A stretch of DNA of 64,000 bases from Mytilus edulis (taxonomy: Eukaryota > Mollusca > Bivalvia > Mytilida > Mytilidae): contig NC_092344.1 of the NCBI RefSeq assembly GCF_963676685.1, positions 92,782,749-92,846,748 of the forward strand. The letters are read 5' to 3'. This document shows positions 31,630 through 43,889 of the stretch, piece after piece. The position numbers were made by a program, and so were the translations under genes. The stretch's first letter is position 1, and every line of letters starts with the position of its first letter. Below the pieces are notes generated by a model, which did no database searches, was not told where the DNA came from, and saw only the letters and a list, made by a program, of their open reading frames with translations.

Positions 31630-33176
31630 TTTTTTTTTATCTTTATTATGATCACACTTCATATATACATATCACAGTTTGAAAATACACATATAAATGA
31701 AAACATTCATATAACTTATTGTCCTGTCTCTGAAATGATAACATTCGACATTTTACATAACAATATTGCGTGAAATATTTTCCACTAACTTCGAATTGAC
31801 TGTCAGATTATAAAACTTTTTCTTTATTTTTCCTTTTTTTTCTTTTTATATAAAACAATAAAAAAACAACATTTGAAACAATTCAAGAAAAAAAACACTA
31901 AATGTTTACATACGCAAAAGTTCTATTTTAATTTTATTTTCCATGTGATACCTTTAAAAACGGTTGGTTTCCAGACCAGAATTTTGATTCACCGGCACAA
32001 AAATTATTTAATAAAATTTCCGTGTATAAACATATATTGTTTTCCATCTTAACTGTTTATTAATCGAAACATCATGAACACAGTCTATATTTCTCCGCGT
32101 ATCTTTCCATCCTTGGAATGTCACGTACGTAACAGTCAATGTCACAAGTGTCCCATTTTCTTACGTCGTTAAATCTATTAACGCAATACATTGCGTTTTC
32201 AAAGTCCGATTTCTCGCTGTCCAAATTTACATGTCTGATTTCTCGTGTCGTTATACTACACATAACTACGGTGTCCCTGTTTTTCACTTTTCCTATTATG
32301 CAACTTCCGTCAGATCGTCTATTAAATACAATTTTGTGATAATGACTGTCTGTACTAAGATTGTTCCCAGTAATTATCAATTTCGGATCGATTGTTTTTA
32401 TTTCGTCTTTTTCATTATTTTCTATATTTTCAACTTCGGTGTATACATTCTTTTTATTTCTAGAACCGTTACACACTACTCTTTCCGTTATTTCATTGTC
32501 CTTACTTGTTTTGACCAGCGATACACTAATCGGCTGAACAAATTTCATCACAACCGGTTGAACAACATTCCTTACAGGTGTAATGTTTATCTGCTCGGGG
32601 GCTACTAATGGGAGATCTAAATGACCATCGTATTGTAATTCACCTTCCGAGTCCATTATAACTTCTGAATTATCCTGATTATCACCATTAAATGTCTTAT
32701 CAACGTCATTGTTTGTATTTTCTGCTCTTTCCTTCCATGTTTTCATCCTTTTATTGTCTCTCTCTCTATTTGATCTTGACTTATGTTTTACTCCACGATT
32801 CACGTGTATTAAATCACCTCTTGTCCAAACCAATGAAATGCGCATTTTGTCACCTAAATAATGAGAATTCCATGTCAGTTGCTCATAATCATCAATAATA
32901 CTGTTAATTAAGGCGACTAAAGGCTTCGGCAATTTTTCCATAATGATTTCCCTGATAGGTACCTCAATTTTCACAAGAAAAATAGTAAAGTTCACAAAAC
33001 AACAATAAAACGCAAAATAATTCTCAAAAATGTCAGTAATTCAACTTACATTACTGTTATAATAGTTATATTTACTAAATCCGGCTGGTTATATCCAAAT
33101 CCTATAGAAATAATAACACAATAACAGGAGCAATAAATTGTACGTCTATATCAATGTAAGGTGCACTCGACCATCC
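31630..33176 (-). mobile_element. Non-autonomous poly(A) retroelement in tRNA-Asn, copy 1
   Basis: 1,547 bp on the minus strand: a 5' region of about 180 bp, one ORF of 307 codons, a 3' UTR of about 440 bp and a terminal GATA-A9. Flanked by a 16-bp target duplication and lacking LTRs and polymerase, it has the marks of target-primed reverse transcription in trans. The insertion base and the GATA-A(n) end match those of the LINE at 2645, the likely source of enzyme. Confidence 0.9.
32072..32995 (-). CDS. Uncharacterised 307-aa protein of the non-autonomous element, copy 1
   Basis: I do not recognise a known domain. A start at 32995 is shown; MEKLPKPL, 19 codons further, is an alternative. Residues about 1-60 look folded (LVALINSIIDDYEQLTW, MRISLVWTRGDL). 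At about 72-90 comes the basic run KSRSNRERDNKRMKTWKER, similar in pattern to K/R-S-P-S-x3-RD-x2-R runs that I recall from uncharacterised repeat-encoded proteins of invertebrates. A long N/D/E-rich middle and a conserved-looking C-terminus (HKIVFNRR, CYVRDIPRMERYAEKY) follow. By position it may be an ORF1-like RNA-binding protein. It is open and identical in both copies. Confidence 0.75.
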   Translation of the reverse strand: MNFTIFLVKIEVPIREIIMEKLPKPLVALINSIIDDYEQLTWNSHYLGDKMRISLVWTRGDLIHVNRGVKHKSRSNRERDNKRMKTWKERAENTNNDVDKTFNGDNQDNSEVIMDSEGELQYDGHLDLPLVAPEQINITPVRNVVQPVVMKFVQPISVSLVKTSKDNEITERVVCNGSRNKKNVYTEVENIENNEKDEIKTIDPKLIITGNNLSTDSHYHKIVFNRRSDGSCIIGKVKNRDTVVMCSITTREIRHVNLDSEKSDFENAMYCVNRFNDVRKWDTCDIDCYVRDIPRMERYAEKYRLCS

Positions 33177-33675
33177 AACAGCCGAACGCGCTAACCAATT
33201 GCGCCACAGAGACTCGCATGTCAAGCTTTAGAATTTTTAGGTAGTGATGTTTTTACCTGGACATTTGTCATATGCATGTATACCGTATACAACATATTGA
33301 AGGATGAATTATATTGACCAATTGATTATAACGGTCTAATCGACACTATCTTACACATATATTGATGTTGTCACATGTAATGCATTCCATCTTTAAAAAA
33401 TTCGACCGGGCGTTTATTAGCCTTTCATTATTCATCTAAAATCTAGCTGGGTTTCTTTTACCAGAAATCAATTACCAGAACATATATCCCTAAAATTTTA
33501 GTTCAATAGATCGAAAATGTGCATAAACCCTTAACAGAACATATATCCATGACATAGTCCTCCACTACAATTACTATATAATTACACATTTATAAGTCTT
33601 TTTGATGATAACCTTAGGTCTATCAGTGACAAGATGAGAATAAAACTCTATTTTCTTCTTGCAAAAATTATGCCA

Positions 33676-33692
33676 CGTCCCTGGGTGGGCTC

Positions 33693-33732
<40 letters not shown>

Positions 33733-33749
33733 AATTGCGCCACAGAGAC
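33676..33749 (-). tRNA. tRNA-Asn (GTT)
   Basis: Intact; GATGAT type. Confidence 0.97.
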
Positions 33750-34211
33750 TCGCATGTCAAGCTTTAGAATTTTTAGGTAGTGATGTTTTTACCTGGACAT
33801 TTGTCATATGCATGTATACCGTATACAACATATTGAAGGATGAATTATATTGACCAATTGATTATAACGGTCTAATCGACACTATCTTACACATATATTG
33901 ATGTTGTCACATGTAATGCATTCCATCTTTAAAAAATTCGACCGGGCGTTTATTAGCCTTTCATTATTCATCTAAAATCTAGCTGGGTTTCTTTTACCAG
34001 AAATCAATTACCAGAACATATATCCCTAAAATTTTAGTTCAATAGATCGAAAATGTGCATAAACCCTTAACAGAACATATATCCATGACATAGTCCTCCA
34101 CTACAATTACTATATAATTACACATTTATAAGTCTTTTTGACGATAACCTTAGGTCTATCAGTGACAAGATGAGAATAAAACTCTATTTTCTTCTTGCAA
34201 AAATTATGCCA

Positions 34212-34228
34212 CGTCCCTGGGTGGGCTC

Positions 34229-34268
<40 letters not shown>

Positions 34269-34285
34269 AATTGCGCCACAGAGAC
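34212..34285 (-). tRNA. tRNA-Asn (GTT)
   Basis: Intact; GACGAT type. Confidence 0.97.
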
Positions 34286-34747
34286 TCGCATGTCAAGCTT
34301 TAGAATTTTTAGGTAGTGATGTTTTTACCTGGACATTTGTCATATGCATGTATACCGTATACAACATATTGAAGGATGAATTATATTGACCAATTGATTA
34401 TAACGGTCTAATCGACACTATCTTACACATATATTGATGTTGTCACATGTAATGCATTCCATCTTTAAAAAATTCGACCGGGCGTTTATTAGCCTTTCAT
34501 TATTCATCTAAAATCTAGCTGGGTTTCTTTTACCAGAAATCAATTACCAGAACATATATCCCTAAAATTTTAGTTCAATAGATCGAAAATGTGCATAAAC
34601 CCTTAACAGAACATATATCCATGACATAGTCCTCCACTACAATTACTATATAATTACACATTTATAAGTCTTTTTGACGATAACCTTAGGTCTATCAGTG
34701 ACAAGATGAGAATAAAACTCTATTTTCTTCTTGCAAAAATTATGCCA

Positions 34748-34764
34748 CGTCCCTGGGTGGGCTC

Positions 34765-34804
<40 letters not shown>

Positions 34805-34821
34805 AATTGCGCCACAGAGAC
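34748..34821 (-). tRNA. tRNA-Asn (GTT)
   Basis: Intact; GACGAT type. Confidence 0.97.
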
Positions 34822-35283
34822 TCGCATGTCAAGCTTTAGAATTTTTAGGTAGTGATGTTTTTACCTGGACATTTGTCATATGCATGTATACCGTATACAA
34901 CATATTGAAGGATGAATTATATTGACCAATTGATTATAACGGTCTAATCGACACTATCTTACACATATATTGATGTTGTCACATGTAATGCATTCCATCT
35001 TTAAAAAATTCGACCGGGCGTTTATTAGCCTTTCATTATTCATCTAAAATCTAGCTGTGTTTCTTTTACCAGAAATCAATTACCAGAACATATATCCCTA
35101 AAATTTTAGTTCAATAGATCGAAAATGTGCATAAACCCTTAACAGAACATATATCCATGACATAGTCCTCCACTACAATTACTATATAATTACACATTTA
35201 TAAGTCTTTTTGACGATAACCTTAGGTCTATCAGTGACAAGATGAGAATAAAACTCTATTTTCTTCTTGCAAAAATTATGCCA

Positions 35284-35300
35284 CGTCCCTGGGTGGGCTC

Positions 35301-35340
<40 letters not shown>

Positions 35341-35357
35341 AATTGCGCCACAGAGAC
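35284..35357 (-). tRNA. tRNA-Asn (GTT)
   Basis: Intact; private variant GCTGTGTTTC near 35057 in its 3' flank. Confidence 0.97.
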
Positions 35358-35836
35358 TCGCATGTCAAGCTTTAGAATTTTTAGGTAGTGATGTTTTTAC
35401 CTGGACATTTGTCATATGCATGTATACCGTATACAACATATTGAAGGATGAATTATATTGACCAATTGATTATAACGGTCTAATCGACACTATCTTACAC
35501 ATATATTGATGTTGTCACATGTAATGCATTCCATCTTTAAAAAATTCGACCGGGCGTTTATTAGCCTTTCATTATTCATCTAAAATCTAGCTGGGTTTCT
35601 TTTACCAGAAATCAATTACCAGAACATATATCCCTAAAATTTTAGTTCAATAGATCGAAAATGTGCATAAACCCTTAACAGAACATATATCCATGACATA
35701 GTCCTCCACTACAATTACTATATAATTACACATTTATAAGTCTTTTTGACGATAACCTTAGGTCTATCAGTGACAAGATGAGAATAAAACTCTATTTTCT
35801 TCTTGCAAAAATTATGCCACGTCCCTGGGTGGGCTC

Positions 35837-35872
<36 letters not shown>

Positions 35873-37420
35873 TTTTTTTTTTATCTTTATTATGATCACA
35901 CTTCATATATACATATCACAGTTTGAAAATACACATATAAATGAAAACATTCATATAACTTATTGTCCTGTCTCTGAAATGATAACATTCGACATTTTAC
36001 ATAACAATATTGCGTGAAATATTTTCCACTAACTTCGAATTGACTGTCAGATTATAAAACTTTTTCTTTATTTTTCCTTTTTTTTCTTTTTATATAAAAC
36101 AATAAAAAAACAACATTTGAAACAATTCAAGAAAAAAAACACTAAATGTTTACATACGCAAAAGTTCTATTTTAATTTTATTTTCCATGTGATACCTTTA
36201 AAAACGGTTGGTTTCCAGACCAGAATTTTGATTCACCGGCACAAAAATTATTTAATAAAATTTCCGTGTATAAACATATATTGTTTTCCATCTTAACTGT
36301 TTATTAATCGAAACATCATGAACACAGTCTATATTTCTCCGCGTATCTTTCCATCCTTGGAATGTCACGTACGTAACAGTCAATGTCACAAGTGTCCCAT
36401 TTTCTTACGTCGTTAAATCTATTAACGCAATACATTGCGTTTTCAAAGTCCGATTTCTCGCTGTCCAAATTTACATGTCTGATTTCTCGTGTCGTTATAC
36501 TACACATAACTACGGTGTCCCTGTTTTTCACTTTTCCTATTATGCAACTTCCGTCAGATCGTCTATTAAATACAATTTTGTGATAATGACTGTCTGTACT
36601 AAGATTGTTCCCAGTAATTATCAATTTCGGATCGATTGTTTTTATTTCGTCTTTTTCATTATTTTCTATATTTTCAACTTCGGTGTATACATTCTTTTTA
36701 TTTCTAGAACCGTTACACACTACTCTTTCCGTTATTTCATTGTCCTTACTTGTTTTGACCAGCGATACACTAATCGGCTGAACAAATTTCATCACAACCG
36801 GTTGAACAACATTCCTTACAGGTGTAATGTTTATCTGCTCGGGGGCTACTAATGGGAGATCTAAATGACCATCGTATTGTAATTCACCTTCCGAGTCCAT
36901 TATAACTTCTGAATTATCCTGATTATCACCATTAAATGTCTTATCAACGTCATTGTTTGTATTTTCTGCTCTTTCCTTCCATGTTTTCATCCTTTTATTG
37001 TCTCTCTCTCTATTTGATCTTGACTTATGTTTTACTCCACGATTCACGTGTATTAAATCACCTCTTGTCCAAACCAATGAAATGCGCATTTTGTCACCTA
37101 AATAATGAGAATTCCATGTCAGTTGCTCATAATCATCAATAATACTGTTAATTAAGGCGACTAAAGGCTTCGGCAATTTTTCCATAATGATTTCCCTGAT
37201 AGGTACCTCAATTTTCACAAGAAAAATAGTAAAGTTCACAAAACAACAATAAAACGCAAAATAATTCTCAAAAATGTCAGTAATTCAACTTACATTACTG
37301 TTATAATAGTTATATTTACTAAATCCGGCTGGTTATATCCAAATCCTATAGAAATAATAACACAATAACAGGAGCAATAAATTGTACGTCTATATCAATG
37401 TAAGGTGCACTCGACCATCC
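35873..37420 (-). mobile_element. Non-autonomous poly(A) retroelement in tRNA-Asn, copy 2
   Basis: 1,548 bp; apart from one extra A in the tail I find no difference from copy 1. Such identity, together with flanking units of the same type, suggests copying with the array rather than a second insertion. Confidence 0.9.
36316..37239 (-). CDS. Uncharacterised 307-aa protein, copy 2
   Basis: Protein identical to that at 32072-32995; see there for the description. Start at 37239, alternative Met 19 codons downstream. Confidence 0.75.
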   Translation of the reverse strand: MNFTIFLVKIEVPIREIIMEKLPKPLVALINSIIDDYEQLTWNSHYLGDKMRISLVWTRGDLIHVNRGVKHKSRSNRERDNKRMKTWKERAENTNNDVDKTFNGDNQDNSEVIMDSEGELQYDGHLDLPLVAPEQINITPVRNVVQPVVMKFVQPISVSLVKTSKDNEITERVVCNGSRNKKNVYTEVENIENNEKDEIKTIDPKLIITGNNLSTDSHYHKIVFNRRSDGSCIIGKVKNRDTVVMCSITTREIRHVNLDSEKSDFENAMYCVNRFNDVRKWDTCDIDCYVRDIPRMERYAEKYRLCS

Positions 37421-37919
37421 AACAGCCGAACGCGCTAACCAATTGCGCCACAGAGACTCGCATGTCAAGCTTTAGAATTTTTAGGTAGTGATGTTTTTAC
37501 CTGGACATTTGTCATATGCATGTATACCGTATACAACATATTGAAGGATGAATTATATTGACCAATTGATTATAACGGTCTAATCGACACTATCTTACAC
37601 ATATATTGATGTTGTCACATGTAATGCATTCCATCTTTAAAAAATTCGACCGGGCGTTTATTAGCCTTTCATTATTCATCTAAAATCTAGCTGGGTTTCT
37701 TTTACCAGAAATCAATTACCAGAACATATATCCCTAAAATTTTAGTTCAATAGATCGAAAATGTGCATAAACCCTTAACAGAACATATATCCATGACATA
37801 GTCCTCCACTACAATTACTATATAATTACACATTTATAAGTCTTTTTGATGATAACCTTAGGTCTATCAGTGACAAGATGAGAATAAAACTCTATTTTCT
37901 TCTTGCAAAAATTATGCCA

Positions 37920-37936
37920 CGTCCCTGGGTGGGCTC

Positions 37937-37976
<40 letters not shown>

Positions 37977-37993
37977 AATTGCGCCACAGAGAC
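37920..37993 (-). tRNA. tRNA-Asn (GTT)
   Basis: Intact; GATGAT type. Confidence 0.97.
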
Positions 37994-38455
37994 TCGCATG
38001 TCAAGCTTTAGAATTTTTAGGTAGTGATGTTTTTACCTGGACATTTGTCATATGCATGTATACCGTATACAACATATTGAAGGATGAATTATATTGACCA
38101 ATTGATTATAACGGTCTAATCGACACTATCTTACACATATATTGATGTTGTCACATGTAATGCATTCCATCTTTAAAAAATTCGACCGGGCGTTTATTAG
38201 CCTTTCATTATTCATCTAAAATCTAGCTGGGTTTCTTTTACCAGAAATCAATTACCAGAACATATATCCCTAAAATTTTAGTTCAATAGATCGAAAATGT
38301 GCATAAACCCTTAACAGAACATATATCCATGACATAGTCCTCCACTACAATTACTATATAATTACACATTTATAAGTCTTTTTGATGATAACCTTAGGTC
38401 TATCAGTGACAAGATGAGAATAAAACTCTATTTTCTTCTTGCAAAAATTATGCCA

Positions 38456-38472
38456 CGTCCCTGGGTGGGCTC

Positions 38473-38512
<40 letters not shown>

Positions 38513-38529
38513 AATTGCGCCACAGAGAC
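38456..38529 (-). tRNA. tRNA-Asn (GTT)
   Basis: Intact; GATGAT type. Confidence 0.97.
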
Positions 38530-38991
38530 TCGCATGTCAAGCTTTAGAATTTTTAGGTAGTGATGTTTTTACCTGGACATTTGTCATATGCATGTATACC
38601 GTATACAACATATTGAAGGATGAATTATATTGACCAATTGATTATAACGGTCTAATCGACACTATCTTACACATATATTGATGTTGTCACATGTAATGCA
38701 TTCCATCTTTAAAAAATTCGACCGGGCGTTTATTAGCCTTTCATTATTCATCTAAAATCTAGCTGGGTTTCTTTTACCAGAAATCAATTACCAGAACATA
38801 TATCCCTAAAATTTTAGTTCAATAGATCGAAAATGTGCATAAACCCTTAACAGAACATATATCCATGACATAGTCCTCCACTACAATTACTATATAATTA
38901 CACATTTATAAGTCTTTTTGATGATAACCTTAGGTCTATCAGTGACAAGATGAGAATAAAACTCTATTTTCTTCTTGCAAAAATTATGCCA

Positions 38992-39008
38992 CGTCCCTGG
39001 GTGGGCTC

Positions 39009-39048
<40 letters not shown>

Positions 39049-39065
39049 AATTGCGCCACAGAGAC
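38992..39065 (-). tRNA. tRNA-Asn (GTT)
   Basis: Intact; GATGAT type. Confidence 0.97.
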
Positions 39066-39527
39066 TCGCATGTCAAGCTTTAGAATTTTTAGGTAGTGAT
39101 GTTTTTACCTGGACATTTGTCATATGCATGTATACCGTATACAACATATTGAAGGATGAATTATATTGACCAATTGATTATAACGGTCTAATCGACACTA
39201 TCTTACACATATATTGATGTTGTCACATGTAATGCATTCCATCTTTAAAAAATTCGACCGGGCGTTTATTAGCCTTTCATTATTCATCTAAAATCTAGCT
39301 GGGTTTCTTTTACCAGAAATCAATTACCAGAACATATATCCCTAAAATTTTAGTTCAATAGATCGAAAATGTGCATAAACCCTTAACAGAACATATATCC
39401 ATGACATAGTCCTCCACTACAATTACTATATAATTACACATTTATAAGTCTTTTTGATGATAACCTTAGGTCTATCAGTGACAAGATGAGAATAAAACTC
39501 TATTTTCTTCTTGCAAAAATTATGCCA

Positions 39528-39544
39528 CGTCCCTGGGTGGGCTC

Positions 39545-39584
<40 letters not shown>

Positions 39585-39601
39585 AATTGCGCCACAGAGA
39601 C
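39528..39601 (-). tRNA. tRNA-Asn (GTT)
   Basis: Intact; GATGAT type. Confidence 0.97.
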
Positions 39602-40063
39602 TCGCATGTCAAGCTTTAGAATTTTTAGGTAGTGATGTTTTTACCTGGACATTTGTCATATGCATGTATACCGTATACAACATATTGAAGGATGAATTAT
39701 ATTGACCAATTGATTATAACGGTCTAATCGACACTATCTTACACATATATTGATGTTGTCACATGTAATGCATTCCATCTTTAAAAAATTCGACCGGGCG
39801 TTTATTAGCCTTTCATTATTCATCTAAAATCTAGCTGGGTTTCTTTTACCAGAAATCAATTACCAGAACATATATCCCTAAAATTTTAGTTCAATAGATC
39901 GAAAATGTACATAAACCCTTAACAGAACATATATCCATGACATAGTCCTCCACTACAATTACTATATAATTACACATTTATAAGTCTTTTTGATGATAAC
40001 CTTAGGTCTATCAGTGACAAGATGAGAATAAAACTCTATTTTCTTCTTGCAAAAATTATGCCA

Positions 40064-40080
40064 CGTCCCTGGGTGGGCTC

Positions 40081-40120
<40 letters not shown>

Positions 40121-40137
40121 AATTGCGCCACAGAGAC
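40064..40137 (-). tRNA. tRNA-Asn (GTT)
   Basis: Intact; private GTACAT variant in its 3' flank. Confidence 0.97.
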
Positions 40138-40599
40138 TCGCATGTCAAGCTTTAGAATTTTTAGGTAGTGATGTTTTTACCTGGACATTTGTCATATGCA
40201 TGTATACCGTATACAACATATTGAAGGATGAATTATATTGACCAATTGATTATAACGGTCTAATCGACACTATCTTACACATATATTGATGTTGTCACAT
40301 GTAATGCATTCCATCTTTAAAAAATTCGACCGGGCGTTTATTAGCCTTTCATTATTCATCTAAAATCTAGCTGGGTTTCTTTTACCAGAAATCAATTACC
40401 AGAACATATATCCCTAAAATTTTAGTTCAATAGATCGAAAATGTGCATAAACCCTTAACAGAACATATATCCATGACATAGTCCTCCACTACAATTACTA
40501 TATAATTACACATTTATAAGTCTTTTTGATGATAACCTTAGGTCTATCAGTGACAAGATGAGAATAAAACTCTATTTTCTTCTTGCAAAAATTATGCCA

Positions 40600-40616
40600 C
40601 GTCCCTGGGTGGGCTC

Positions 40617-40656
<40 letters not shown>

Positions 40657-40673
40657 AATTGCGCCACAGAGAC
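40600..40673 (-). tRNA. tRNA-Asn (GTT)
   Basis: Intact; GATGAT type. Confidence 0.97.
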
Positions 40674-41135
40674 TCGCATGTCAAGCTTTAGAATTTTTAG
40701 GTAGTGATGTTTTTACCTGGACATTTGTCATATGCATGTATACCGTATACAACATATTGAAGGATGAATTATATTGACCAATTGATTATAACGGTCTAAT
40801 CGACACTATCTTACACATATATTGATGTTGTCACATGTAATGCATTCCATCTTTAAAAAATTCGACCGGGCGTTTATTAGCCTTTCATTATTCATCTAAA
40901 ATCTAGCTGGGTTTCTTTTACCAGAAATCAATTACCAGAACATATATCCCTAAAATTTTAGTTCAATAGATCGAAAATGTGCATAAACCCTTAACAGAAC
41001 ATATATCCATGACATAGTCCTCCACTACAATTACTATATAATTACACATTTATAAGTCTTTTTGATGATAACCTTAGGTCTATCAGTGACAAGATGAGAA
41101 TAAAACTCTATTTTCTTCTTGCAAAAATTATGCCA

Positions 41136-41152
41136 CGTCCCTGGGTGGGCTC

Positions 41153-41192
<40 letters not shown>

Positions 41193-41209
41193 AATTGCGC
41201 CACAGAGAC
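41136..41209 (-). tRNA. tRNA-Asn (GTT)
   Basis: Intact; GATGAT type. Confidence 0.97.
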
Positions 41210-41671
41210 TCGCATGTCAAGCTTTAGAATTTTTAGGTAGTGATGTTTTTACCTGGACATTTGTCATATGCATGTATACCGTATACAACATATTGAAGGA
41301 TGAATTATATTGACCAATTGATTATAACGGTCTAATCGACACTATCTTACACATATATTGATGTTGTCACATGTAATGCATTCCATCTTTAAAAAATTCG
41401 ACCGGGCGTTTATTAGCCTTTCATTATTCATCTAAAATCTAGCTGGGTTTCTTTTACCAGAAATCAATTACCAGAACATATATCCCTAAAATTTTAGTTC
41501 AATAGATCGAAAATGTGCATAAACCCTTAACAGAACATATATCCATGACATAGTCCTCCACTACAATTACTATATAATTACACATTTATAAGTCTTTTTG
41601 ATGATAACCTTAGGTCTATCAGTGACAAGATGAGAATAAAACTCTATTTTCTTCTTGCAAAAATTATGCCA

Positions 41672-41688
41672 CGTCCCTGGGTGGGCTC

Positions 41689-41728
<40 letters not shown>

Positions 41729-41745
41729 AATTGCGCCACAGAGAC
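41672..41745 (-). tRNA. tRNA-Asn (GTT)
   Basis: Intact; GATGAT type. Confidence 0.97.
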
Positions 41746-42207
41746 TCGCATGTCAAGCTTTAGAATTTTTAGGTAGTGATGTTTTTACCTGGACATTTGT
41801 CATATGCATGTATACCGTATACAACATATTGAAGGATGAATTATATTGACCAATTGATTATAACGGTCTAATCGACACTATCTTACACATATATTGATGT
41901 TGTCACATGTAATGCATTCCATCTTTAAAAAATTCGACCGGGCGTTTATTAGCCTTTCATTATTCATCTAAAATCTAGCTGGGTTTCTTTTACCAGAAAT
42001 CAATTACCAGAACATATATCCCTAAAATTTTAGTTCAATAGATCGAAAATGTGCATAAACCCTTAACAGAACATATATCCATGACATAGTCCTCCACTAC
42101 AATTACTATATAATTACACATTTATAAGTCTTTTTGATGATAACCTTAGGTCTATCAGTGACAAGATGAGAATAAAACTCTATTTTCTTCTTGCAAAAAT
42201 TATGCCA

Positions 42208-42224
42208 CGTCCCTGGGTGGGCTC

Positions 42225-42264
<40 letters not shown>

Positions 42265-42281
42265 AATTGCGCCACAGAGAC
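42208..42281 (-). tRNA. tRNA-Asn (GTT)
   Basis: Intact; last GATGAT copy before a GACGAT block. Confidence 0.97.
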
Positions 42282-42743
42282 TCGCATGTCAAGCTTTAGA
42301 ATTTTTAGGTAGTGATGTTTTTACCTGGACATTTGTCATATGCATGTATACCGTATACAACATATTGAAGGATGAATTATATTGACCAATTGATTATAAC
42401 GGTCTAATCGACACTATCTTACACATATATTGATGTTGTCACATGTAATGCATTCCATCTTTAAAAAATTCGACCGGGCGTTTATTAGCCTTTCATTATT
42501 CATCTAAAATCTAGCTGGGTTTCTTTTACCAGAAATCAATTACCAGAACATATATCCCTAAAATTTTAGTTCAATAGATCGAAAATGTGCATAAACCCTT
42601 AACAGAACATATATCCATGACATAGTCCTCCACTACAATTACTATATAATTACACATTTATAAGTCTTTTTGACGATAACCTTAGGTCTATCAGTGACAA
42701 GATGAGAATAAAACTCTATTTTCTTCTTGCAAAAATTATGCCA

Positions 42744-42760
42744 CGTCCCTGGGTGGGCTC

Positions 42761-42800
<40 letters not shown>

Positions 42801-42817
42801 AATTGCGCCACAGAGAC
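42744..42817 (-). tRNA. tRNA-Asn (GTT)
   Basis: Intact; first of six GACGAT units. Confidence 0.97.
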
Positions 42818-43279
42818 TCGCATGTCAAGCTTTAGAATTTTTAGGTAGTGATGTTTTTACCTGGACATTTGTCATATGCATGTATACCGTATACAACATA
42901 TTGAAGGATGAATTATATTGACCAATTGATTATAACGGTCTAATCGACACTATCTTACACATATATTGATGTTGTCACATGTAATGCATTCCATCTTTAA
43001 AAAATTCGACCGGGCGTTTATTAGCCTTTCATTATTCATCTAAAATCTAGCTGGGTTTCTTTTACCAGAAATCAATTACCAGAACATATATCCCTAAAAT
43101 TTTAGTTCAATAGATCGAAAATGTGCATAAACCCTTAACAGAACATATATCCATGACATAGTCCTCCACTACAATTACTATATAATTACACATTTATAAG
43201 TCTTTTTGACGATAACCTTAGGTCTATCAGTGACAAGATGAGAATAAAACTCTATTTTCTTCTTGCAAAAATTATGCCA

Positions 43280-43296
43280 CGTCCCTGGGTGGGCTC

Positions 43297-43336
<40 letters not shown>

Positions 43337-43353
43337 AATTGCGCCACAGAGAC
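43280..43353 (-). tRNA. tRNA-Asn (GTT)
   Basis: Intact; GACGAT type. Confidence 0.97.
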
Positions 43354-43815
43354 TCGCATGTCAAGCTTTAGAATTTTTAGGTAGTGATGTTTTTACCTGG
43401 ACATTTGTCATATGCATGTATACCGTATACAACATATTGAAGGATGAATTATATTGACCAATTGATTATAACGGTCTAATCGACACTATCTTACACATAT
43501 ATTGATGTTGTCACATGTAATGCATTCCATCTTTAAAAAATTCGACCGGGCGTTTATTAGCCTTTCATTATTCATCTAAAATCTAGCTGGGTTTCTTTTA
43601 CCAGAAATCAATTACCAGAACATATATCCCTAAAATTTTAGTTCAATAGATCGAAAATGTGCATAAACCCTTAACAGAACATATATCCATGACATAGTCC
43701 TCCACTACAATTACTATATAATTACACATTTATAAGTCTTTTTGACGATAACCTTAGGTCTATCAGTGACAAGATGAGAATAAAACTCTATTTTCTTCTT
43801 GCAAAAATTATGCCA

Positions 43816-43832
43816 CGTCCCTGGGTGGGCTC

Positions 43833-43872
<40 letters not shown>

Positions 43873-43889
43873 AATTGCGCCACAGAGAC
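43816..43889 (-). tRNA. tRNA-Asn (GTT)
   Basis: Intact; GACGAT type. Confidence 0.97.

Larger units (their letters stand above)
31577..33213 (-). pseudogene. tRNA-Asn split by a 1.55 kb insertion (first)
   Basis: The gene's 3' part is 31577-31629 and its 5' part 33177-33213. The 16-bp AACAGCCGAACGCGCT (plus strand) is duplicated at both sides (31614-31629 and 33177-33192), covering tRNA bases 22 to the anticodon. Removing the insert and one duplicate gives an intact gene. Confidence 0.96.
33177..35872. repeat. tRNA-Asn array between the two 1.55 kb elements
   Basis: Four intact tRNAs and the 3' part of a fifth. The first unit is GATGAT, the next four GACGAT. The block [element + 5 units] of 4,243 bp is the duplicated module. 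Confidence 0.97.
35820..37457 (-). pseudogene. tRNA-Asn split by a 1.55 kb insertion (second)
   Basis: Same break as at 31629: 3' part 35820-35872, 5' part 37421-37457, with the identical 16-bp duplication (35857-35872 and 37421-37436). Confidence 0.96.

Noticed and set aside
31630-33176. Group I/II intron or tRNA intron explanation for the split tRNA genes
   Set aside because: The poly(A) end and 16-bp duplication show retrotransposition; a tRNA intron would sit one base 3' of the anticodon without duplication.
35718-35906. Short minus-strand open frames crossing the tRNA (also 52826-53011)
   Set aside because: They read through tRNA-Asn and its flanks and appear only where an insertion or base deletion removes a stop; no protein evidence.
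35873-37420. Independent second insertion of the 1.55 kb element
   Set aside because: Identity of the copies and of their spacing and flanks favours duplication with the array; independent insertion is not needed.
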